Notes under the pieces: generated by a model
Databases searched by the model: none
Seen by the model: only the letters and a program-made list of their open reading frames with translations
What the model was told of the DNA's origin: nothing
Assembly (NCBI RefSeq): GCF_018139985.1
Contig: NZ_JAGSOU010000022.1
Span: 1 to 44,353, forward strand
DNA: 44,353 bases
Source of the DNA: Actibacterium sp. MT2.3-13A
GTDB lineage: Bacteria; Pseudomonadota; Alphaproteobacteria; Rhodobacterales; Rhodobacteraceae
Direction: 5' to 3'
Made by a program: the position numbers and the translations under genes
Shown: positions 8,031 through 15,053 of the stretch, in pieces
Numbering within the stretch: the stretch's first letter is position 1
Layout: each line of letters begins with the position of its first letter

Positions 8031-8068
8031 AGAAATACAAGAGGCGCGCCCGGGGCCGGACGCGCCTC
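8031..8068 (-). terminator. Intrinsic terminator of the ATPase zeta gene
   Basis: On the minus strand an 8-bp perfect stem (GAGGCGCG/CGCGCCTC, 8068-8041) with a 12-nt loop is followed by TTGTATTTCT. It lies 20 bp after the stop of the zeta-subunit gene and separates it from bmt downstream. Confidence 0.8.
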
Positions 8069-8088
8069 GACCGTGTTTTCCCGAGGGA

Positions 8089-8403
8089 TCAGGCCTCTTT
8101 GACAAGCTGCTCCTTGGCCAGCGCCAGGAACTCGACCATCTTGGTGCGGATCGTGGTCTCGTCGGCCTTGCCGCCCAGATCGCCGGAAACCTTGCGGAAC
8201 ACGTCCTCGTGGCCGGCTTCCTCGAAATCCGCGTGGATCACTTCCTTGGCATAGGCGTCGGCCTCGGCGCCGGTCTTGCCCATCAGCTCGGCCGCCCACA
8301 GGCCCAGCAGCTTGTTGGCGCGGGCCTGCGCCTTGAACTGCATCTCCTGGTCATGGGCGAACTTGTTCTCAAACGCGTTTTCGCGATCATCGAAGGTGGT
8401 CAT
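8089..8403 (-). CDS. F1-ATPase inhibitor zeta subunit (DUF1476)
   Basis: The 104-residue product begins MTTFDDRENAFENKFAHDQE, close to the Paracoccus denitrificans zeta subunit, which has the same length. In alphaproteobacteria this subunit inserts an N-terminal helix into the F1 catalytic interface and blocks ATP hydrolysis. Conserved blocks LLGLWAAELMGKTG and ADETTIRTKMVEF are present. Start chosen at 8403, with GGAGG 10 bp upstream; an open extension to 8523 has no family similarity. It is monocistronic, divergent from purC and followed by an intrinsic terminator. Confidence 0.93.
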   Translation of the reverse strand: MTTFDDRENAFENKFAHDQEMQFKAQARANKLLGLWAAELMGKTGAEADAYAKEVIHADFEEAGHEDVFRKVSGDLGGKADETTIRTKMVEFLALAKEQLVKEA

Positions 8404-8607
8404 CGGCCGTGGCCCTCCTGTTTCCATTCGGGGCGGTTTTACGCAATTGCGAAGGCGCTGCCTAGGGGGCTGCGTCCATTGGGGGGCCATTTTGCCGCCG
8501 TTACCGCTGCCAGCGCCGGCCACCTTGCCCTGAACCCTGCCATGGAATAAGAGAAACGCCAGAACGGGCGGGGCGAAGCGGCCCTGGGCCCATGGATCGG
8601 AGACCTC

Positions 8608-9369
8608 ATGGCACGTCGCAAGAAGATTTACGAAGGCAAGGCGAAGATTCTGTATGAAGGCCCCGAGCCGGGAACCCTCGTGCAGTATTTCAAGGACGAC
8701 GCCACCGCCTTCAACGCCGAAAAGAAGGCCACGATCGAAGGCAAGGGCGTGCTGAACAACCGGCTGTCCGAGTTCTTCATGACCGGCCTAAACCAGATCG
8801 GGGTGCCCACGCATTTCCTGAAACGGCTGAACATGCGCGAACAGCTGGTGCGCTCGGTCGAGATCATCCCGCTTGAGGTGATCGTGCGCAACTTTGCCGC
8901 GGGCTCGATGGCCAAGCGCCTCGGGCTGGAAGAGGGCCAGCCGCTGCCGCGCCCGATCGTGGAATATTCCTACAAGGATGACGCGCTGGGCGACCCGCTG
9001 GTGCCCGAGGAATACATCATCGCGTTTGGCTGGGCCTCACAGCAGGATCTCGACGACATCGTGGCGCTGGCGCTGCGGGTCAACGACTTCCTCTCGGGGG
9101 TGATGTATGGCGTCGGAATCAAGCTGATCGACTTCAAGATCGAGATCGGCCGGGTCTACGACGGCGATTTCATGCGTCTCGTGGTCGCCGATGAGATCAG
9201 CCCCGACAGCTGCCGCCTTTGGGACATGAAGACCGGGCGCAAGCTGGACAAGGACGTGTTCCGCCGCGATCTCGGCAATCTCGCCGAAGCCTATACCGAG
9301 GTCGCCCGGCGGCTGGGCGTGATGCCCTCGAACGTGACCCCGGCCAGCAAGCCCACGCTGATCAATTGA
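8608..9369 (+). CDS. purC: SAICAR synthetase
   Basis: PurC joins aspartate to CAIR using ATP in de novo purine synthesis. The 253-residue protein starts [18 protein letters not shown], the family N-terminus, and contains [18 protein letters not shown] and the signature [28 protein letters not shown] in several blocks. GGAG precedes the ATG. It leads the purC-purS-(alcohol dehydrogenase)-purQ run. 117 bp separates it from purS, so an internal promoter is possible. Confidence 0.97.
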   Translation: MARRKKIYEGKAKILYEGPEPGTLVQYFKDDATAFNAEKKATIEGKGVLNNRLSEFFMTGLNQIGVPTHFLKRLNMREQLVRSVEIIPLEVIVRNFAAGSMAKRLGLEEGQPLPRPIVEYSYKDDALGDPLVPEEYIIAFGWASQQDLDDIVALALRVNDFLSGVMYGVGIKLIDFKIEIGRVYDGDFMRLVVADEISPDSCRLWDMKTGRKLDKDVFRRDLGNLAEAYTEVARRLGVMPSNVTPASKPTLIN

Positions 9370-9486
9370 AAGGATGGGCCGCGTTTTCGGGTGGTTTCCA
9401 ATACCCCCCGGGTCGGACGTGGCCGTAAACGACCCATCGGGTCCCGTTCAGATGCGACGGATGATAACGGATAAGGAACTCTGCCC

Positions 9487-9726
9487 ATGAAAGCCCGTGT
9501 TCATGTCATGCTGAAAGACGGCGTTCTCGACCCCCAGGGCGAAGCCGTGCGCCACGCGCTCGGCACGCTCGGTTTCGAGGGCGTCGAGGGCGTGCGCCAG
9601 GGCAAGGTGATCGAACTCGACCTGGCCGAGAGCGACGCCGGCAAGGCCAAGGAAGCGGTGACCGAGATGTGCGAGAAGCTGCTCGCCAACACGGTGATCG
9701 AGAGCTACTCGGTCGAGCTGGTCTGA
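9487..9726 (+). CDS. purS: FGAM synthase subunit PurS
   Basis: PurS is the small 79-residue structural subunit that joins the glutaminase PurQ to the synthetase PurL in the three-part FGAM synthase of alphaproteobacteria and Gram-positives. Sequence MKARVHVMLKDGVLDPQGEA is typical, as is the helix ending EMCEKLLANTVIE. AAGGA lies upstream. purL is not in the window. The next gene, an alcohol dehydrogenase, starts only 4 bp later, interrupting the common purS-purQ pair. Confidence 0.96.
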   Translation: MKARVHVMLKDGVLDPQGEAVRHALGTLGFEGVEGVRQGKVIELDLAESDAGKAKEAVTEMCEKLLANTVIESYSVELV

Positions 9727-9730
9727 GCCG

Positions 9731-10771
9731 ATGCGCGCGGCCCTTCTGACCGGATGGCGCCAGCCGCTGGAGCTGACCCGGGTCGATGACCCGGACTGCC
9801 CGGCGGGTGGCGTGGTGCTGCGGCTTCTGGCCTGCGGCGTATGCCGGTCGGACTGGCACGCCTGGACCGGCGGCGACCCGGTGCCGCTGCCGCATATCCC
9901 GGGCCACGAATATTGCGGCGTGGTCGAGGAGGTCGGCGCCGGCGTCACCCGCTGGAAGGTCGGCGACCGCGTGATCGCGCCCTTCATCCTGGCCTGCGGC
10001 CATTGCCCCGACTGCGCCGCCGGCCACCAGACGATCTGCGCGCAGCAGGAGCTGCCGGGCTTCACCCGCGCCGGCGCCTTTGCCGAACTGATCGCCGTGC
10101 CCTATGCCGACACCAACCTCACCGCGCTGCCCGCGGGGATGGACCCGGCGCTGGCCGCCGCGCTCGGCTGCCGCGTGACCACCGCCTGGCAGGCGCTGAC
10201 CGGCCGCGCCGGGCTGCGCGCGGGCGAATGGCTGGCCGTCTTCGGCGGCGGCGGGGTGGGGCTGTCGGCGATGCTGCTGGGCCGGGCGCTGGGCGCGCGG
10301 GTGGTCGTCGTCGACGTGGTCGACGAGAAACTGGACCACGCAAGGGGGCTCGGCGCCGATGCCGCGGTGAACGCCGCGACCTGCGACGCCGCCGAAGCCG
10401 TGCGCGAGATCACCGGCGGCGGCGCCGATGTGGCCATCGAGGCGCTGGGCATTCCCGCCACCACGGTCGGCGCGCTGAAATCCCTGCGCAAGCTCGGCCG
10501 CATGGTGCAGGTCGGCATGCCCGCCGGCGAGCACTGCACGATGGAAATCCCGATGGATGCCGTCTATTCGGGCCAGCTGGCCGTCTATGGCACCCGCGGA
10601 ATGCCCGCCTGGCGCTACCCGAGCCTGCTGTCGCTGATCGACGGCGGCCATGTCGATCTGACCCCGCTGATCGCCCGGCGCGTGGCGCTTTCCGACGCCT
10701 CGGCCGAGCTTGCCGCCTTCGACCGGCCGGCGCCTCCGGGCGTGGCCGTCATCACCGATTTTTCCGCCTGA
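9731..10771 (+). CDS. Zinc-dependent alcohol dehydrogenase inside the pur operon
   Basis: A 346-residue medium-chain dehydrogenase. The catalytic zinc site is seen in [13 protein letters not shown] and [13 protein letters not shown], and the structural zinc loop in [15 protein letters not shown]. The Rossmann loop [17 protein letters not shown] is followed by [11 protein letters not shown], with an acidic residue pattern that suggests NAD(H). It starts 4 bp after purS and ends 14 bp before purQ, so it must be co-transcribed with both. It has no known role in purine synthesis. The substrate cannot be read from sequence; a primary or secondary alcohol or aldehyde is likely. Confidence 0.93.
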   Translation: MRAALLTGWRQPLELTRVDDPDCPAGGVVLRLLACGVCRSDWHAWTGGDPVPLPHIPGHEYCGVVEEVGAGVTRWKVGDRVIAPFILACGHCPDCAAGHQTICAQQELPGFTRAGAFAELIAVPYADTNLTALPAGMDPALAAALGCRVTTAWQALTGRAGLRAGEWLAVFGGGGVGLSAMLLGRALGARVVVVDVVDEKLDHARGLGADAAVNAATCDAAEAVREITGGGADVAIEALGIPATTVGALKSLRKLGRMVQVGMPAGEHCTMEIPMDAVYSGQLAVYGTRGMPAWRYPSLLSLIDGGHVDLTPLIARRVALSDASAELAAFDRPAPPGVAVITDFSA

Positions 10772-10785
10772 AAGGACGTAACCCC

Positions 10786-11454
10786 ATGAAAGCCGCCGTT
10801 CTCGTCTTCCCCGGCTCCAACTGCGACCGCGACCTCGCCGTGGCCTGCCGCAACGCAGGGATGCAGGTGAACATGGTCTGGCACAAGGACAGCACGCTGC
10901 CCGAGGGCACCGATCTGGTGGCCATCCCCGGCGGGTTCTCCTTCGGCGACTACCTGCGCTGCGGCGCCATCGCGGCGCGCTCGCCCATCACCCGCGCGGT
11001 GATCGAGCACGCGAACCGCGGCGGCTTCGTGCTGGGCATCTGCAACGGCTTCCAGGTGCTGACCGAGACCGGCCTGCTGCCCGGCGCGCTGATGCGCAAT
11101 GCCGGGATCAAGTTCATCTGCAAGACGCTGGACCTGATCGTCGAGACCAGCGACAGCGCCTTCACCGCCGGCTATCGCAAGGGCCAGCGCATCGCCATTC
11201 CGGTGGCCCATCACGACGGCAACTACACCGCCAGCGACGACCTGGTGGCCCGCCTGCGCGACGAGGACCGGATCGCCTTCACCTATGCCGAGAACCCCAA
11301 CGGCTCGACCGCCGATATCGCCGGCGTGCTGTCGGAAAACCGCCGGGTGCTGGGCATGATGCCCCACCCCGAGCGCATGGCCGAAGCGGCGCATGGCGGC
11401 ACCGACGGGGCGGCCATGTTCCGCTCATTGGCCGATGCGATGGCCTCGGCCTGA
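10786..11454 (+). CDS. purQ: FGAM synthase glutaminase subunit PurQ
   Basis: PurQ hydrolyses glutamine and passes ammonia to PurL. The 222-residue class I amidotransferase has the oxyanion region [14 protein letters not shown], the nucleophile in [14 protein letters not shown] (Cys in GICNG) and the His-Glu pair in [15 protein letters not shown] lies upstream of ATG 10786. A longer open frame back to 9841 is only the +1 shadow of the alcohol dehydrogenase. PurS is encoded 1.06 kb upstream. Confidence 0.97.
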   Translation: MKAAVLVFPGSNCDRDLAVACRNAGMQVNMVWHKDSTLPEGTDLVAIPGGFSFGDYLRCGAIAARSPITRAVIEHANRGGFVLGICNGFQVLTETGLLPGALMRNAGIKFICKTLDLIVETSDSAFTAGYRKGQRIAIPVAHHDGNYTASDDLVARLRDEDRIAFTYAENPNGSTADIAGVLSENRRVLGMMPHPERMAEAAHGGTDGAAMFRSLADAMASA

Positions 11455-11499
11455 GCGTGACCGCTTGAGCCGCGGCGGCCGGGCGCCTATTTTCTGGCA

Positions 11500-13266
11500 A
11501 TGACCGGCGCCAGACCTCCCGCTTCTTCCAGTCCCGTGCCGCGCAACGGCGCGGGCTGGCGCGTGCGCATCGCCGTGATGACGTTGATCTGCGTGGCCGT
11601 GGCGACGGTGTGGGTCACCAACAGCTGGCTGACCGAGCGCTTCACCGAAAGCACCCGCAACCGCGCCCAGGTGCGGCTGGCGCTCTATTCGGGCAATGTG
11701 GTCAGCGAATTGCAGCGCGCCTCGGTGGTGCCGCTGCTGCTGTCGCGCGATCCCACGCTGATCGGGGCGCTGAACGCGGGGGACTACTCGAAAAGCTCGC
11801 AGCGGCTGATCTCCTATCTCGAGGAGATCGGCGCGGCCTCGCTGCTGCTGCTGGACCGCGATGGCCGGGTGGTGGCCGCCACCGACCGCAGCCTGCTGGG
11901 CGCGCAGCACGGCAAGATGGCCTATTTCATCGAGGCGCAGCGCGCCAACGACACAGTGTTCATCACCTCCGAGACCGAGGCCGGGGGGATCGAGTTCACC
12001 TATTCCCGCCGGATGATGAGCGACCGCGAGCCGATCGGCGTGATCGTGGTCGAGGTCGATCTTCAGAAATTCGAGCGCAGCTGGGCCGGCATCGCCGACG
12101 CCGTGCTGATCACCGATTCCGAGGGCAAGATCATCCTCGCGACCGAGCCGCGCTGGCGGCGCCTGACCATCGAGCAGGCGCTCGAGGAGCGCTCGGCGCC
12201 GTCGGCGATCTCGCGCGCGATCCAGGCCACCGCCGACTGGGGCGTGCTGCCGCCGGACGCCTACATCATGGGCGAGGGGGTGATGCGGAACGAGGCGCGC
12301 ATTCCCTTCCAGGGCTGGCGCATTACCTCCTTCACCACCTATTCCTCGGTGCGCGAGCGGGTGAACGGCGTGCTGGCGCTGGAGATCATGGGCTTCGCCA
12401 TGCTGCTGGCGCTCAGCTTCTACCTGCTCAGCCGCCGGGCGCTGTCGCGGTCGATCCTGTTCCAGCGCGAATCGGCCGAGCTGCGGCGCCTGAACGCCCG
12501 TCTGCAGCGCGAGATCGCCGAGCGCGAGAAGGTCGAGAAGAACCTTGAGGTGGCCGAGCAGACCCTGGCGCAAAGCTCGAAACTGGCCGCGCTGGGCGAA
12601 ATGTCGGCCGCCGTCAGCCACGAGCTCAACCAGCCGCTCGCGGCGATGAAGACCTACCTGGCGGGCGCGCGGCTGCTGCTGCAGCGCAAGCGCCCCGAGG
12701 AGGCGCTGTCGTCCTTCCAGCGGATTGACGATTTGATCGAGCGCATGGGCGCCATTACCCGGCAGCTGAAAAGCTACGCCCGCAAGGGCGGCGAGGCGTT
12801 CGAGCCGCTGGACATGCGGGTCAGCGTCTCGTCGGCGCTGTCGATGATGGAGCCGCAGCTCAAGCAGCGCCATGTCACCATCAACCGCGTCCTGCCGCCG
12901 GATCCGGTGCCGGTGATGGCCGACCGGATCCGGCTGGAGCAGGTGATCATCAATCTTCTGCGCAACGCGCTGGATGCCACCAAGGACACCGAGGACGCGC
13001 AGATCGACCTGATCCTGTCGGCCGGCGAGACCGCCACGCTGACCGTGCGCGACAACGGCCACGGGATCGACGACCTGGAATCGTTGTTCGAGCCCTTCTA
13101 CACCACCAAGCCGCCGGGCGACGGGGTGGGGCTGGGGCTGGCGATCTCCTCGTCGATCGTGGCCGATCTGGGCGGGCGGCTGACGGCCCGCAACGCCGCC
13201 GGCGGCGGCGCGGTGTTCGAGGTCCAGCTGCCTATCCTCGGCGAGGAAACCGCGGCGGCAGAGTGA
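11500..13266 (+). CDS. dctB: DctB-like sensor histidine kinase
   Basis: A 588-residue membrane kinase. Transmembrane helix 1 is at about residues 22-42 (AVMTLICVAVATVWV). A periplasmic double-PAS-like region with DLL/DRDGRVVAATD follows, then helix 2 at about 293-312 (GFAMLLALSFYLLS), a coiled coil and the kinase core. The phosphorylated His is H374 in VSHELNQPLAAMKTYLAGA, a DctB-type H box. The ATPase motifs are NLLRNALDATKD, DNGHGIDDL, LFEPFYTTK and GVGLGLAISS. The layout matches C4-dicarboxylate sensors of the DctB/DctS kind. No ribosome site is obvious before ATG 11500. The partner regulator starts 31 bp downstream; no dct transporter is in the window, so the ligand is inferred. Confidence 0.9.
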   Translation: MTGARPPASSSPVPRNGAGWRVRIAVMTLICVAVATVWVTNSWLTERFTESTRNRAQVRLALYSGNVVSELQRASVVPLLLSRDPTLIGALNAGDYSKSSQRLISYLEEIGAASLLLLDRDGRVVAATDRSLLGAQHGKMAYFIEAQRANDTVFITSETEAGGIEFTYSRRMMSDREPIGVIVVEVDLQKFERSWAGIADAVLITDSEGKIILATEPRWRRLTIEQALEERSAPSAISRAIQATADWGVLPPDAYIMGEGVMRNEARIPFQGWRITSFTTYSSVRERVNGVLALEIMGFAMLLALSFYLLSRRALSRSILFQRESAELRRLNARLQREIAEREKVEKNLEVAEQTLAQSSKLAALGEMSAAVSHELNQPLAAMKTYLAGARLLLQRKRPEEALSSFQRIDDLIERMGAITRQLKSYARKGGEAFEPLDMRVSVSSALSMMEPQLKQRHVTINRVLPPDPVPVMADRIRLEQVIINLLRNALDATKDTEDAQIDLILSAGETATLTVRDNGHGIDDLESLFEPFYTTKPPGDGVGLGLAISSSIVADLGGRLTARNAAGGGAVFEVQLPILGEETAAAE

Positions 13267-13297
13267 CGGAAGAACAAGAAAGAAAAGAGGTAAACCG

Positions 13298-14629
13298 ATG
13301 AGCCGGACCATGAAGATCGCCATCGTCGACGACGAACAGGACATGCGCCAGTCGATCAGCCAGTGGCTGGCGCTGAGCGGCTTCGACACCGAGACCTTCG
13401 CCTCGGCCGAGGAGGCGCTGAAGGTGCTCGGGGCCGATTACCCGGGCATCGTGGTCAGCGACATCAAGATGCCGGGCATGGACGGGATGACATTCCTCAA
13501 GCGGTTGATGAGCGTCGACAGCTCGCTGCCGGTGATCATGATCACCGGCCACGGCGACGTGCCCATGGCGGTGGAGGCGATGCGGATCGGGGCCTATGAC
13601 TTCCTTGAAAAGCCCTTCAACCCCGACCGCATGACCGAACTGGCCAAGCGCGCCAGCCAGACCCGCCGGCTGACCCTGGACAACCGCGCGCTGCGGCGCG
13701 AGCTGTCCGACGGCACGGTGCTGATGAAGAAACTGATCGGCAGCTCGCCGGTGATGGAGCGTCTGCGCGAGGACATCCTCGATCTCGGCCAGGCCGACGG
13801 CCATGTGCTGATCGACGGCGAGACCGGCACCGGCAAGACCCTGATCGCGCACGCGCTGCACGCGGTCGGCCCGCGCGCCGGGCGCAAGTTCGTGGCGCTG
13901 TCCTGCGCCGCCTTCGACGAGGACACGCTGGGGGCGAAGCTGTTCGGGCCCGCGGCCGAGGACGGCGGCCTGCCGCTGGTCGAGGAGGCGCGCGGCGGCA
14001 CGCTGTGCCTGGAGGATATCGAGGCGCTGCCGCAGGCGCTGCAGGCGCGTCTGCTGACCTTCATCAACGACCAGGGCATCCCGCCCGAGACCCGGATCAT
14101 CGGCGTGTCCAACCTGCAGGAGCAGGACAAGACCTGCGAGGACATGCTGCGCCCCGACCTCTATTACCGGCTGGCCGCGATGAAGATCACGCCGCCGCCG
14201 CTGCGCAGCCGCGGAGAGGACATCCTGACGCTGTTCACCCGCATGTCCGAGCAGTTCGCCGAGGAGTACGGCTGCGACGCGCCCGAGATCAGCGCCCAGG
14301 AGGCCGCGCAGCTGCTGCAGGCGCCCTGGCCGGGCAACGTGCGCCAGCTGATCAACGTGGCCGAGCGCGCGGTGCTGCAGAACCGCCGCGGCACCGGCTC
14401 GATCGCGTCGCTGCTGATGTCCGACAACGAGGAGACCCAGCCGGTGATGACCACCGAGGGCAAGCCGCTGAAGGAATATGTCGAGGCGTTCGAGCGCATG
14501 CTGATCGACAACACCATGCGCCGGCACAAGGGCTCGATCGTGTCGGTGATGGAGGAGCTCTGCCTGCCGCGCCGCACGCTGAACGAGAAAATGGCCAAAT
14601 ACGGGCTGTCGCGCGCCGATTATCTCTGA
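13298..14629 (+). CDS. dctD: DctD-like response regulator lacking GAFTGA
   Basis: A 443-residue regulator. It has a receiver domain with phosphoacceptor D55 (VSDIKMPG), a central AAA+ domain with Walker A GETGTGKT (K180), and a C-terminal Fis-like HTH (SVMEELCLPRRTLNEKMAKYGL). Two features are odd. Between LFG (residues 215-217) and GGTL (233-236) the GAFTGA loop that contacts sigma-54 is absent and the segment is shortened. The Walker B acidic pair, normally DE, reads E239-D240 (TLCLEDIEALP). It therefore may not activate sigma-54 polymerase, unlike classic DctD; it could work with sigma-70 as R. capsulatus NtrC does. GAGG lies upstream of the ATG, and dctB is the neighbour. Confidence 0.88.
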   Translation: MSRTMKIAIVDDEQDMRQSISQWLALSGFDTETFASAEEALKVLGADYPGIVVSDIKMPGMDGMTFLKRLMSVDSSLPVIMITGHGDVPMAVEAMRIGAYDFLEKPFNPDRMTELAKRASQTRRLTLDNRALRRELSDGTVLMKKLIGSSPVMERLREDILDLGQADGHVLIDGETGTGKTLIAHALHAVGPRAGRKFVALSCAAFDEDTLGAKLFGPAAEDGGLPLVEEARGGTLCLEDIEALPQALQARLLTFINDQGIPPETRIIGVSNLQEQDKTCEDMLRPDLYYRLAAMKITPPPLRSRGEDILTLFTRMSEQFAEEYGCDAPEISAQEAAQLLQAPWPGNVRQLINVAERAVLQNRRGTGSIASLLMSDNEETQPVMTTEGKPLKEYVEAFERMLIDNTMRRHKGSIVSVMEELCLPRRTLNEKMAKYGLSRADYL

Positions 14630-15053
14630 GCGGGCAGGGCGGTCCTCGCCCGGCCGGCGGGGGCGAAAAAGGCATTGTCATTCCCCCGCGTCTGCCCTTA
14701 AGGTCGATGAATGGCGGTGCGCGCGTATGTCCGCGCCCCCATGAGTTGAGTTTTTCTGTGTCCGGCCCCGCACCGGCGATGCGCCAAGGGCGGCGCGGAC
14801 CAGACCGATCCGGCCAAGATGGCCAGCAAGACAGCCCGCACCGATTCAAAAGGACGGGCGATAACAACGGATGCCGGCATCGGCATCGGAGACAAACCGC
14901 GATGGAACGCGTGCGCAGTGACAGGCATCAAGCAGGCAGGCCCCCGGCCGCCCCTGACTGCCACCTTGCGCATCCCCACGCCCAAACAAGACACCACCCG
15001 CAACGTCCCCGCCCGCCAGGGCCCGGGCGATTGCCGCGGTGCAAAGAGACACA
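14630..15053 (+). promoter_or_regulatory. Long non-coding leader of rne
   Basis: This 424-bp gap between dctD and rne holds no gene I accept. It should carry the dctD end, the rne promoter and a long rne 5' UTR. RNase E genes in other bacteria autoregulate through such a leader, so this is a plausible function here. GGGCG/CGCCC near 14648-14662 could form a weak stem after dctD. Exact promoter elements are not clear by eye. Confidence 0.5.
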
